This document shows positions 1 to 10,644 of a DNA stretch of 51,910 nucleotides, piece after piece (position 1 is the stretch's first letter; each line of letters opens with the position of its first letter). The stretch comes from Lolliginicoccus lacisalsi. Its GTDB lineage: Bacteria; Actinomycetota; Actinomycetes; Mycobacteriales; Mycobacteriaceae. The translations under genes and the position numbers were made by a program. The DNA lies in assembly GCF_014841105.1 (NCBI RefSeq), contig NZ_JACYWE010000004.1, positions 187,819 through 239,728 of the forward strand, given 5' to 3'. Below the pieces are notes generated by a model. That model was not told where the DNA came from and did no database searches. It saw only the letters and a program-made list of their open reading frames with translations.

Positions 1-93
1 TCGCCCGAGCCTGCTAGGTCGGCTATAACCAGGGCATGCCCTCGGAGGAATGCTCTCGGAGCTAGCAAACGAGTGATGATGAAGCGGGCCGAC

Positions 94-1044
94 TCACGTC
101 GCCCGCCATTGCCGTTCTGGGCTCGCGTGCCGTCGCGCATGTTCCAGCGCGGACCAGAATCGTTCAATGAACCGGTCTGGGTCGTGGAGGTCCGCCCACG
201 TCCACCGGTGCACATGCCAGCCTGCCGCGCGGATCGCGTCCTCTCGGCGCTTCTCCCTCGCGAGCGCATCACCTGGCGTTTCGCCAGGAAGTCGATGCTT
301 CGCGTACTTGCCCATGCCGTCGAACTCGCCGACAAGACCGTCGTCGTGGACGAAATCACCACGGGCAATGATGGTTCCATCAGGGCCAAGGATCGCTCCT
401 TGCGGGTGCACGTCCTGAATTCCTGACATATGCATGAGCACGCGGCTACGGGACTCGCCGACGCTCTCGGACCGTCCGTCGAGCAGTCTCACGACTTCGC
501 GCGCTCGCGGAATGCCTACGCGCCCCCGTGCTCGCTCAAGGGCGATCGCGAGGGCCGCGCGCGTGACGGCATTGCGGTGCAGCGCTGCATCGCCCACCAC
601 GACAGCCTGCTCGAACATCTCTGAGCGTGCGATATCGACTATGGTGCGAGCGACGTTGGTTACGCGTATTCCTTGCTGGACCACCAGCTCATCCGCCATC
701 ACTGGCATCGAATGGATTCGGCACTCGCTTCGCGAACGGCCTTGGAACGAGCCTGCATGAGCAAGATGGACCGTTCGAAGATCGATTCCCCAGACTGGTA
801 GGCCGTGCGCGACCGCGGCAGACACATGGCACGCCACCGCATCGCGCCGTTGTTGCTGCTCCAGGACTGCCCGTGCTCGTAGTAGATGCCTGGCCTCCGG
901 CAGCAGTGCATCCCATTCCCTCTCGGCAACGTAGCAACCACGCCTGATGCGGACCAACTCGCGCGACCGCGGCCCTGGGCCGCTCGCAGCGGGAGCAGGG
1001 CGATGCAGAATCCTGGGCAACCTGGAACTCGGGGGAGTCGACAT
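94..1044 (-). CDS. AbiEi-like / DUF559-type protein (putative type IV antitoxin-like or Vsr-fold protein)
   Basis: 316 aa from an ATG. Residues about 28-45 (ELVRIRRGCYV) resemble the winged-helix entry of AbiEi-like proteins, which bind DNA and autoregulate type IV toxin-antitoxin operons. The C-terminal 80 residues contain GEFDGMGKY followed by an EKRREDAIRAAGW segment, the pattern of the DUF559/Vsr-like endonuclease fold frequently found in this actinobacterial family. No AbiEii-type toxin gene is next to it inside the window; anything downstream would lie beyond position 1. No good ribosome-binding site precedes the ATG. Such genes are common, often solitary, and their function is unknown. 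The fold assignment rests on motif memory, so the role is inferred. Confidence 0.6.
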   Translation of the reverse strand: MSTPPSSRLPRILHRPAPAASGPGPRSRELVRIRRGCYVAEREWDALLPEARHLLRARAVLEQQQRRDAVACHVSAAVAHGLPVWGIDLRTVHLAHAGSFQGRSRSECRIHSMPVMADELVVQQGIRVTNVARTIVDIARSEMFEQAVVVGDAALHRNAVTRAALAIALERARGRVGIPRAREVVRLLDGRSESVGESRSRVLMHMSGIQDVHPQGAILGPDGTIIARGDFVHDDGLVGEFDGMGKYAKHRLPGETPGDALAREKRREDAIRAAGWHVHRWTWADLHDPDRFIERFWSALEHARRHASPERQWRAT

Positions 1045-1197
1045 GGGACCAGCATCGGGCTATCTGGCACACATTCCAAAGCGTTGGCACCGGTCTGTGG
1101 AGAACTGGGGTGAGTGTGGATAACTGCCTTGGCGCAGCTTTTGTTGCCGTACCGGTGTGCTCCTCGGTCGGCGGACTTAATGCGGGCAGTGCGAGGC

Positions 1198-1247
1198 GCT
1201 GGCCGCCGCGCTGGCCGCCGGGGCTGGCCGCCGCGCTGGCCGCCGGG
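1198..1247. repeat. 25-bp tandem repeat, two copies
   Basis: Two exact copies of a 25-bp unit beginning GCTGGCCGCCGCG, with each unit itself built from two near-identical halves (CTGGCCGCC). Noncoding as far as I can tell. Confidence 0.85.
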
Positions 1248-1264
1248 GCTCGAAGGCTGCTGTG

Positions 1265-1344
1265 GCAGCCACCGATGCGGGCGAGCAGCCACCGATGAGG
1301 GGGAGCAGCCACCGAAAGGACAGTGCGACCACCGAAATATCCGT
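1265..1344. repeat. 20-bp tandem repeat, four copies
   Basis: Four consecutive 20-bp units that share GC(A/G)(G/A)CCACCGA and then diverge, starting at 1265, 1285, 1305 and 1325. A looser repeat of GTGSCGCAAGGGTGGCAG follows at 1371 and 1402. Confidence 0.8.
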
Positions 1345-1443
1345 GGCACCTGCAGATAGGGGTGCCGGCCGTGCCGCAAGGGTGGCAGCTCCGGGCCGCC
1401 CGTGGCGCAAGGGTGGCAGCCCCAAGCCCAAACCCCCAAGCCG

Positions 1444-2982
<1,539 letters not shown>

Positions 2983-3204
2983 GTCTGCTCCTGCGGATGG
3001 GGCGTGCATGTGGTGCCCAAGCTACTAGGCGGACGGGCATTCCACGGTCGTTCCGCGTCTTGCAGGGCTTGCCGGGCGCATCACGTTCGTGTGTCGCTGT
3101 TAGTGAGGCCATGCAGGATCGTGCAGGTGCCTCTAGCCTGGGCATTGAGGCGACAATGCACCGTGGGCCCGGACAGGGGCGCGCGGGACGATGCCGAGGG
3201 AGAC

Positions 3205-4953
3205 ATGGTGGCACACCGTTCGGACAACCATGTGCTGGGGCCGCGCCAGCGCGCCGAGGCCTGGAACGCGCTGACGACCGAGATGTTCGACGTGCTCGTC
3301 ATCGGAGGTGGCATCGTCGGCTGCGGGGCCGCGCTCGACGCTGCGACCCGGGGCCTGCGGGTGGGCCTGGTGGAGGCTCGTGACCTGGCATCGGGCACGT
3401 CCAGCCGATCATCGAAGATGTTCCACGGTGGCCTGCGCTACCTGGAGCAGCTCGAGTTCGGCCTGGTCCGAGAGGCCCTGCACGAGCGGGAGCTATCGAT
3501 GAGCCGGCTCGCGCCGCACCTCGTCAAGCCGCTGGAGTTCCTTTTCCCCCTCACCAAGCGCTACTGGGAGCGGCCCTACGTCTCCGCGGGCATCTTCCTG
3601 TATGACCGCATGGGCGGCGCCAAATCAGTGCCAGCGCAGAAGCAACTCACGCGGGCCGGGGCGCTGCGCCTGGCGCCCGCGCTCAAGCGACGCTCCCTGA
3701 TCGGCGGGATCCGTTACTTCGATACCGTCGTCGACGACGCCCGGCACACCATGACCGTCGCCCGCACCGCCGCGAACTACGGGGCGATCGTGCGCTCCTC
3801 GACCCAGGTCGTCGGATTCCTCAAGGAAGCGGACCGCGTCGCCGGGGTGCGCGTGCAGGACTGCGAGACCGGCGAGATCGGCCAGGTGCGCGCGCACGCC
3901 GTGGTCAACTGCGCCGGGGTGTGGACCGATGAGCTGCAAGAGCTCTCGGGGCAGCGCGGCCGCTTCCGGGTACGCGCCTCGAAGGGCGTGCACATCGTGG
4001 TGCCGCGCGATCGCATCATCAGCGAGTCCGCGATCATCCTGCGCACCGAGAAGTCCGTGCTGTTCGTCATCCCTTGGGGCCGGCACTGGATCATCGGCAC
4101 CACCGACACCGACTGGCACCTAGACCTCGCTCATCCGGCCGCGACGCACGCCGACATCGAGTACATCCTCGCCCACGTCAACAAGGTGCTCGTGACCCCG
4201 CTGCGTCCCGAGGACATCACCGGTGTGTACGCAGGCCTGCGTCCACTGCTCGCCGGCGAGAGCGACAGCACCTCCAAGCTCTCCCGCGAGCATGCCGTCG
4301 CGGAGGTCGCGCCCGGGCTCATCGCCATCGCCGGCGGCAAGTACACCACCTACCGGGTGATGGCGGCCGACGCGATCGAGGCTGCGGTCCAGTACGTGCC
4401 CGTCCGGGTAGCGCCGTCGATCACCGAGCAAGTGCCACTGCTCGGCGCGGACGGCTACCACGCGCTGGTCAACCAGGCCGATCACCTTGGCGCGCAATAT
4501 GGCGTGCACCCTTACCGGGTGCGCCACCTGCTCGACCGCTACGGATCCCTCATCGGCGACGTGCTCGCCCTCGCCGAGAACGATGCGACGCTTCTCGAGC
4601 CGATCACCGAGGCTCCCGACTACCTCAAGGTCGAGATCGTGTATGCCGTCGCCGCCGAGGGAGCCCTGCACCTCGAGGACATCCTCGCCCGGCGCACCCG
4701 CATTGCCATCGAGTACTCCCACCGGGGCGTCGACTGCGCCGAGGAGGTCGCCTCCCTCGTCGCGCCGGTGCTCGGCTGGAACGAGGAGGAGCGCCGCCGC
4801 GAGGTCGAGCTGTTCGACGCGCGGGTCAAGGCCGAGATCGACTCCCAGCAGCAACCCGACGACGCCTCCGCCGATGCGCTGCGCGCTGCCGCCCCCGAAT
4901 CACGCGAGTACCTCCTCGAGCCCGTCACTGCGGTGGTCGAGGCGCGGCGGTAA
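3205..4953 (+). CDS. glpD: Glycerol-3-phosphate dehydrogenase (FAD-dependent, respiratory)
   Basis: 582 aa, matching the size of mycobacterial GlpD2 (about 585 aa). Oxidises glycerol-3-phosphate to dihydroxyacetone phosphate at the membrane and feeds electrons to quinone. The FAD Rossmann motif VIGGGIVGCG is near residue 30, followed by SSKMFHGGLRYLEQ and GGIRYFDTVVDDARHTM, then GTTDTDW and the C-terminal DAO_C helical domain. The open frame extends far upstream, but that part is only antisense to glpK. The start is set at ATG 3205, just after GAGGGA; GTG 3208 is slightly better spaced and equally possible. Confidence 0.95.
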   Translation: MVAHRSDNHVLGPRQRAEAWNALTTEMFDVLVIGGGIVGCGAALDAATRGLRVGLVEARDLASGTSSRSSKMFHGGLRYLEQLEFGLVREALHERELSMSRLAPHLVKPLEFLFPLTKRYWERPYVSAGIFLYDRMGGAKSVPAQKQLTRAGALRLAPALKRRSLIGGIRYFDTVVDDARHTMTVARTAANYGAIVRSSTQVVGFLKEADRVAGVRVQDCETGEIGQVRAHAVVNCAGVWTDELQELSGQRGRFRVRASKGVHIVVPRDRIISESAIILRTEKSVLFVIPWGRHWIIGTTDTDWHLDLAHPAATHADIEYILAHVNKVLVTPLRPEDITGVYAGLRPLLAGESDSTSKLSREHAVAEVAPGLIAIAGGKYTTYRVMAADAIEAAVQYVPVRVAPSITEQVPLLGADGYHALVNQADHLGAQYGVHPYRVRHLLDRYGSLIGDVLALAENDATLLEPITEAPDYLKVEIVYAVAAEGALHLEDILARRTRIAIEYSHRGVDCAEEVASLVAPVLGWNEEERRREVELFDARVKAEIDSQQQPDDASADALRAAAPESREYLLEPVTAVVEARR

Positions 4954-5001
4954 CGGGGGCGGGTGCTTCCCGCCAGGGTGCGATTTGCTGGCTCAGCCGC
5001 A

Positions 5002-5078
5002 CGAGTGTGCGAAGAACGACAGCGAATTGCGCTGGACCTGTCGTTTTTCGCACACTCGCGGCCATTTCGCGGCCGCGA
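5002..5078. terminator. Long inverted repeat downstream of glpD, likely bidirectional terminator
   Basis: 21-bp arms (5002-5022 and 5058-5078) with a single mismatch, separated by 35 nt. The right arm includes TTTTT. It sits between the convergent ends of glpD (+) and the ACT-domain gene (-), as expected of a shared terminator. The 13-mer GCTGGACCTGTCG inside it recurs at 12661, downstream of the sufE-like gene. Confidence 0.65.
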
Positions 5079-5114
5079 GCCAATCGCCGGCCTCCACCAG
5101 CTAGACGACTCCCG

Positions 5115-5651
5115 TCAGCTGGCCGCGTCGTGCCGCTCGTCGATCTCGAGGTCGACGAGCAGCTCCGCGGCGATGCGCTCGAGGTCGGAACGGATGGAGG
5201 ACACTTCGATATCGCGTGGCAATCGCACCTCAAGGTGCGCCTCGAAGAGCATGCCCCCGGCCATGGGTGCCTCGCGGGTGCTGGTGGTGACCTTGTCGAT
5301 GCTCAGCCCACGCGAGCTGAGGGCGGAGGAGAGCTCGTGGACGATGCCGGGATGATCGTTTCCCAGCACACTGATCGCGAGATGCCGCGGCTTCTCACCG
5401 GCCGCGGCGGGCCTGGCGCCCTCGTGCACCGAGACATCGAGGAGCCCGTCGAGCGCCCGGGTCGCGGCGATCAGTTCATCAGCCTGCTCAGCCGGAACGG
5501 TGACGACGAGGATTCCAGCGAACTTGCCCGCTAGCTCGGCCATCTGGCTGCGTTCCCAGTTGCCGCGATGGGCGGTGATGACGTTCGCTAGCGCCGATAC
5601 GAGGCCGGCGCGGTCATCGCCGATGACGGTCATGACGAGATTTCGCTGCAC
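5115..5651 (-). CDS. Tandem ACT-domain protein (GcvR-like)
   Basis: 178 aa with two ACT domains. The first, residues 3-70, begins NLVMTVIGDDRAGLVSALANVI. The second, residues 90-170, begins HLAISVLGNDHPGIVHELSSAL. This architecture is that of GcvR, the glycine-cleavage repressor accessory protein, and of related actinobacterial amino-acid-sensing proteins. No DNA-binding domain is present, so any regulatory role would be through partners. Starts at GTG 5651 with a -10 box six nt upstream. Ligand and partner cannot be read from the sequence. Confidence 0.8.
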   Translation of the reverse strand: MQRNLVMTVIGDDRAGLVSALANVITAHRGNWERSQMAELAGKFAGILVVTVPAEQADELIAATRALDGLLDVSVHEGARPAAAGEKPRHLAISVLGNDHPGIVHELSSALSSRGLSIDKVTTSTREAPMAGGMLFEAHLEVRLPRDIEVSSIRSDLERIAAELLVDLEIDERHDAAS

Positions 5652-5663
5652 CCGCGAATGCTA
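5649..5663 (-). promoter_or_regulatory. Leaderless-type -10 (TAGCAT) for ACT-domain gene
   Basis: TAGCAT at 5663-5658, then 6 nt, then the GTG start at 5651. Confidence 0.5.
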
Positions 5664-5781
5664 GCAATAATCGGTGGTTGCTCGCGGTGCACCAGGCCCA
5701 CCCAACCGGCCCGCAACGCCGCCGCGACTTACGGATCGTCGCGCTTCAAGGAAGCCTGGAGTTCTTGCCCGCTATAGCGGC

Positions 5782-6288
5782 ATGGGTAACACTGGTCTTG
5801 TGCTGGGCGCAGGCATGGGCGAGCTATCGCTGGTCAGGCGAGGCCTGTGGATCGGTCGCGCTCCCGAGCATGGGGACCCGGGAATGCCGGGGGAACTCGT
5901 CGGAGCCTATGCGCGCCACGGTATCCGCTCGGTCGTGGACCTGCGCGCCGACGCTGACGACAGTGCGTTCTGGGGTGCCGGAGGGATCGAGTACTTCAAC
6001 CACGGCATCGAGGACTCGGGCGCGCCCATTCCGTTCGCCTGGTTCAGCATCGGCGTCGAGCACATCCTCGATCGGTGGGTAGGGCACCGCAAGCATCTTC
6101 TGGTGCACTGCGAGCACGGTGCGCACCGGAGTCCCTCGCTGGTGTACGCCGTGCTTCTGGTGCTTGGCCATCGCCCGGAAGTGGCCGAGCACATCGTCCT
6201 GCGGGCGCGCCCCGATGCGTTCCTGCGCTACGCCGACGATGCGGTGCGGTGGTTCGAGCACTACTCCGGCACGCCACCGGCGACGTGA
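5782..6288 (+). CDS. Dual-specificity / tyrosine phosphatase-like protein
   Basis: 168 aa from ATG 5782. Residues 109-117 read HCEHGAHRS, the HCX5R(S/T) P-loop of cysteine phosphatases, with predicted nucleophile Cys110 and phosphate-binding Arg116. Upstream lie the typical SVVDLRAD strand and a possible general-acid loop (GIEDSG). Likely a cytoplasmic phosphatase acting on phosphotyrosine, phosphothreonine or another phosphomonoester; the substrate is not deducible. The open frame extends 36 codons upstream but with low-complexity sequence. No Shine-Dalgarno site is visible at the chosen start, and ATG 5815 is an alternative. Confidence 0.75.
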   Translation: MGNTGLVLGAGMGELSLVRRGLWIGRAPEHGDPGMPGELVGAYARHGIRSVVDLRADADDSAFWGAGGIEYFNHGIEDSGAPIPFAWFSIGVEHILDRWVGHRKHLLVHCEHGAHRSPSLVYAVLLVLGHRPEVAEHIVLRARPDAFLRYADDAVRWFEHYSGTPPAT

Positions 6289-6303
6289 CCGCCGACAGGG
6301 CTG

Positions 6304-7593
6304 CTAGCAGTTTCCTGCCACGGGGCGGTCAGCGATCCGGTCGTTGATGAAGGTGATGGATTCGGCGATGCCCGCGACGTAGGGGACGGCGTGGTTGACG
6401 GCGAGGCCGGGCAGGATCGGCGGCAGCGGGTTCTCGGTGAGCTGGACGGTCGCGCCGCGGGAGCACCAGTCGGCGGCGAGCTGGCGGACCTGCCCGGCGG
6501 GGACGAGGTCGTCGGCGGTGCCGATCTGCAGGAGCACGGGGGCGCTGGGGCCGAGATTGCCGAGCTTCTGGTCCTCGAGGATGCGCGCGGCGACCTCGTA
6601 GCGGGCGATGACAGCGGAGAGGGGCTCGCCGGTCCGGGTGAAGCTGCTGGTCTGCTGGAAGCCGTAGGTGAGGGCGGTCTCGGCGACGCATTGCCCGGCC
6701 ACGTCGCGGAGCATGGTGGCGCCACGCTCGTTGATCTCGGACTCGATGATCGGGGTGACCTCGGGATAGGTCTCGGTGATGCCGTTGAGGGCGTAGCCGA
6801 TGGCGCCGGTGAGGATGGTGCCGTCGATCTCCTGGAGGACGGCGGCGAGGTCGGCGGGTGGTGCCCCGGCGTAGGTGCCCTTGAGGTCCAGCTCGGGCGC
6901 GTAGGTGGAGTGCAGCTCGGCGGCGGAGGCGGCGGCGGATCCGCCCTGGGAGTAGCCCCATAGCGCGACGGGGCCGTTGTTGGTGATCCGGGTTCCGGGG
7001 AGCTTCTGCGCGGCGCGTGCTGCGTCGAGGACGGCGTGGCCCTGGGCGAGGCGGTTGACGTAGGTGTGGTGGCCGGGGGTGCCGAGTCCTTGGTAGTCGG
7101 TGACAACGACGGCGATGCCCTGGGCGAGCATGGCGGTGATGAACGGGATCTCGTACTCGCCGCGCAGGTCGAGTGGCGGGGTGTACTGGATGAGCTGGCT
7201 GGCGAGCTTGGATGGGGCGCACTGGTCGCCTTGACCCTGGGTGCCGGGCGCGAGGCTGACGAGGGGGCGCTGGCCGGGCCCGTTCCAGGGAACAGCGGGG
7301 TCGAGATAGGTGCCGGTGACGGCGGTGGGTTGCCCAGCGCCGTCGGTGCTGCTGTACATGATGCGGGTGCCCGCGGCGGGCAGGATGCCCTCGGGGGTGG
7401 GGATCTCGAGCAGGAGGGTGAGGGGCTCTGCCTTGACGATGTTGCCGGGACTGGAGGTGCTGGCCGCAGCGGGTGGTGTGTAGAAGCCGGGCGATTGGGC
7501 CTGCGCGGTGGTGGCGAGGCTGGTCGCGGCGACGGCGGTGAGCGCGGCGAGCGCGATCGCGCCCCACTGCTTCGATAGTGTGATCCCCGGCAT
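6304..7593 (-). CDS. Secreted lipase (secretory lipase LIP family)
   Basis: 429 aa. A signal peptide covers residues 1-32, with a basic n-region (KQW), an alanine/leucine core and cleavage after TTAQA. The alpha/beta-hydrolase core shows VVVTDYQGLG and the nucleophile elbow GYSQGG (Ser215), then IGTADDLVP (acid) and VNHAVPYV (histidine), as in the LIP family of actinobacterial secreted triacylglycerol lipases. Three cysteines of the mature protein could form disulfides. The frame reaches back to 7665, but that part would overlap the next gene and spoil the signal peptide. The second of two adjacent ATGs (7593) lies six nt after a -10 box. Confidence 0.88.
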   Translation of the reverse strand: MPGITLSKQWGAIALAALTAVAATSLATTAQAQSPGFYTPPAAASTSSPGNIVKAEPLTLLLEIPTPEGILPAAGTRIMYSSTDGAGQPTAVTGTYLDPAVPWNGPGQRPLVSLAPGTQGQGDQCAPSKLASQLIQYTPPLDLRGEYEIPFITAMLAQGIAVVVTDYQGLGTPGHHTYVNRLAQGHAVLDAARAAQKLPGTRITNNGPVALWGYSQGGSAAASAAELHSTYAPELDLKGTYAGAPPADLAAVLQEIDGTILTGAIGYALNGITETYPEVTPIIESEINERGATMLRDVAGQCVAETALTYGFQQTSSFTRTGEPLSAVIARYEVAARILEDQKLGNLGPSAPVLLQIGTADDLVPAGQVRQLAADWCSRGATVQLTENPLPPILPGLAVNHAVPYVAGIAESITFINDRIADRPVAGNC

Positions 7594-7605
7594 CATCGCA
7601 GTGTA
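7591..7605 (-). promoter_or_regulatory. Leaderless-type -10 (TACACT) for the lipase gene
   Basis: TACACT at 7605-7600, then 6 nt, then ATG at 7593. It supports the downstream start and a signal peptide beginning at the very 5' end of the mRNA. Confidence 0.5.
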
Positions 7606-7645
7606 GGCGATGGGATTCGTTGCCGTATCGAGACCTTCGATCTTG

Positions 7646-8251
7646 CTAGATCTTGCTGATGGCAAACTTCATGTAGCCGGGATAGCGCAGGGGATGCAGC
7701 GGATTGCGGCGGCGTTGCAGCTCAACGGCCCGCACATGCTGGAGGCGGGCGAGCGAATCTCGATTGCGGGAGAGCCGGGGCACCAGCCCGGAGGACTTGG
7801 TCTCCTTGCCCACTTCGTTGAGGCACTCGCGGGCCGCGTGGAGGCGGCGGCGAATGCGCCGGTCCCGGACGGTGCGGGCGAGGATCTGGAGCTCCTGCTG
7901 CACGGCGCGGAGGATCTCCGCATCGCTCGCGGTGAGCACCGGCGGCTCGGGCTCGGGCGCCGGGCGGGGCGTCAACGAGTGGGAGGCATGCACGATGGCG
8001 TTGCGCGCCGGGGTGAGCGCGCCCTTCGCGGTCTTGCCAAGATGGCCGGGGACCGACGCCACCGAGCGCAGCGCATCGGGGACCCGCCCGTTCGTCGTGG
8101 CGGAATCGTCGTCGATTGGCTCGAGCGGCTCGGGATCGGCCGAGCGGCCCGGGCTGTTGATACCAAGCGGGAGTGGCAGCCTCAGGCGGACGCGCGATGC
8201 TCTCGCTACCGGGCTGGCCGGTGCGGAGGCCTTGTCGCGCGCATTGCTCAC
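7646..8251 (-). CDS. Hypothetical protein
   Basis: 201 aa from GTG 8251. I do not recognise it. The first 110 residues are Pro/Ser/Ala-rich and look disordered. Residues 110-201 form a charged, probably helical domain with a basic run (RDRRIRRRLHAARECLNEVGKE) and an Arg-rich tail. No signal peptide or membrane segment. It lies just upstream of the lipase gene on the same strand, but both have their own -10 boxes. The overlapping plus-strand frame (7610-8992) reads as low-complexity arginine-rich sequence and is rejected. Confidence 0.6.
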   Translation of the reverse strand: MSNARDKASAPASPVARASRVRLRLPLPLGINSPGRSADPEPLEPIDDDSATTNGRVPDALRSVASVPGHLGKTAKGALTPARNAIVHASHSLTPRPAPEPEPPVLTASDAEILRAVQQELQILARTVRDRRIRRRLHAARECLNEVGKETKSSGLVPRLSRNRDSLARLQHVRAVELQRRRNPLHPLRYPGYMKFAISKI

Positions 8252-8264
8252 AGTAGCTACTCTA
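8249..8264 (-). promoter_or_regulatory. Leaderless-type -10 (TAGAGT) for the hypothetical gene at 7646-8251
   Basis: TAGAGT at 8264-8259, then 7 nt, then GTG at 8251. Confidence 0.55.
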
Positions 8265-8343
8265 CCGCTTCCGGCGCGCGGGGAAGCGTGCCCCGGGCGT
8301 GCTGCCGGGGGAATCGCTCGCCTGGTGGACGGTACTTGCACAG

Positions 8344-9719
<1,376 letters not shown>

Positions 9720-9761
9720 CTACCCGCGGCGACGGTATCCAGGCCTGCTTGGCCGACAAGA

Positions 9762-10127
9762 TCACATCGGCTGAGCCACATCGACGCCGAGCCCGCCGCG
9801 CGCGAACCGCAGCACCGAGTCGCGGCCGGTGGCGATGGCCTCCTCGGTCCCGTCGAGCCCCCAGGACTCCAGGCGCGCCGCGCCGCCCTCGCGCAGGGGC
9901 GGGTCCACGGGCTCCACGATCACCTCGCCCAGCATCTCTCCCGTGGTGGGCTCGCACACGGCCCAGGTGAGGCGCCGCTCGCTGGCCCAGTCGCTCGAGC
10001 ATCGGGCCACGTACGCGGCGGGATCGGCGATGCCATGGGCGAGCAGGGCAGCGGAATCATTGACGCGCTCGTCATGGCGCAGGGCGCGCAAGTACCACTG
10101 GCCGGCATTGATCTCGACGGGTTCCAT
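9762..10127 (-). CDS. Small conserved hypothetical protein, GNAT-like N-terminus
   Basis: 121 aa from ATG 10127. The opening (GQWYLRALRHDERVNDSAALL) and WAVCEPTTGEMLGEVIVEPV look like strands of RimJ/RimL-type N-acetyltransferases. The length is too short for a full GNAT domain and no acetyl-CoA pyrophosphate loop (RxxGxA/G) is visible. Probably a truncated or divergent GNAT-like protein without catalysis. A GGGGAGC stretch touches the start codon, closer than an ideal ribosome site. Assignment is tentative. Confidence 0.5.
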   Translation of the reverse strand: MEPVEINAGQWYLRALRHDERVNDSAALLAHGIADPAAYVARCSSDWASERRLTWAVCEPTTGEMLGEVIVEPVDPPLREGGAARLESWGLDGTEEAIATGRDSVLRFARGGLGVDVAQPM

Positions 10128-10148
10128 GCTCCCCAGTCTGCCGTGTGG

Positions 10149-10589
10149 CTAGCCTCGCGTATCGCCAGGCTTGCCAGAGTCCTTGTCGTCGTCCTCGTCA
10201 CCGGCGTACAGCACGATGCCCATCACCGGGATCAGCAGGAACAGCAGCCAGTCGTTGGGGAAGTCGACGATGATGAACAGCGCGAGCGTCACGAACGGCG
10301 TGAGCGCCATGATCGTGTCGCGGGGGATCCGCTGCCGCAGCGGCGTGCTTTGCTGCTGCTGGCCAGGCACTGCGGGCGCGGTGGATGCGGTGCCGAGCGC
10401 GGGCAGGTCCTGGAACAGGGGCTCGAGCTCGGCCCGGGTGATGGCCGCGATGGCACGTGCGGTCCGCTCGTCGAACTCGTGCAGCGTGAGCCTGCCCGCG
10501 CTGAAATGCTCGTTGAGCGCATCGAGGGCAGCTTGCCGCTCGGCATGCCCGATGCGCACTTCTGGACGCCTATCCGGAGAATCCCCCAT
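10149..10589 (-). CDS. DUF1707-domain membrane protein
   Basis: 146 aa. Residues 11-60 (VRIGHAERQAALDALNEHF...GRLTLHEFDERTARA) are the DUF1707 (SHOCT-like) domain found at the N-terminus of many actinobacterial membrane proteins. A linker with QQQQ follows, then two hydrophobic segments (about 94-108 and 112-127), then an acidic-basic tail. Function unknown. It has its own -10 box and lies downstream of accA3 on the same strand, 55 bp from its stop codon. Confidence 0.85.
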   Translation of the reverse strand: MGDSPDRRPEVRIGHAERQAALDALNEHFSAGRLTLHEFDERTARAIAAITRAELEPLFQDLPALGTASTAPAVPGQQQQSTPLRQRIPRDTIMALTPFVTLALFIIVDFPNDWLLFLLIPVMGIVLYAGDEDDDKDSGKPGDTRG

Positions 10590-10602
10590 GCCGCCGAGTC
10601 TA
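10587..10602 (-). promoter_or_regulatory. Leaderless-type -10 (TAGACT) for DUF1707 gene
   Basis: TAGACT at 10602-10597, then 7 nt, then ATG at 10589. Confidence 0.55.
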
Positions 10603-10644
10603 TCGGTGGAATGGGGGATCCGTGGACCGTGGGGCTGGCTCGTG

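Larger units (their letters stand above)
1045..1443. other. Gene-free stretch rich in short tandem repeats
   Basis: 399 bp between the start of the AbiEi-like gene and the stop of glpK. I see no convincing gene here: the short open frames are low-complexity. It holds three different minisatellite-like repeats (1198-1247, 1265-1344, 1371-1419). Confidence 0.6.

Noticed and set aside
94-1044. A complete type IV toxin-antitoxin system
   Set aside because: Only an AbiEi-like protein with a C-terminal Vsr/DUF559-like part is visible, and no AbiEii toxin gene is adjacent within the window.
1265-1344. Short regularly spaced repeats as a possible CRISPR array
   Set aside because: Units are 20 bp, directly abutting, without unique spacers, and no cas gene is in the window.
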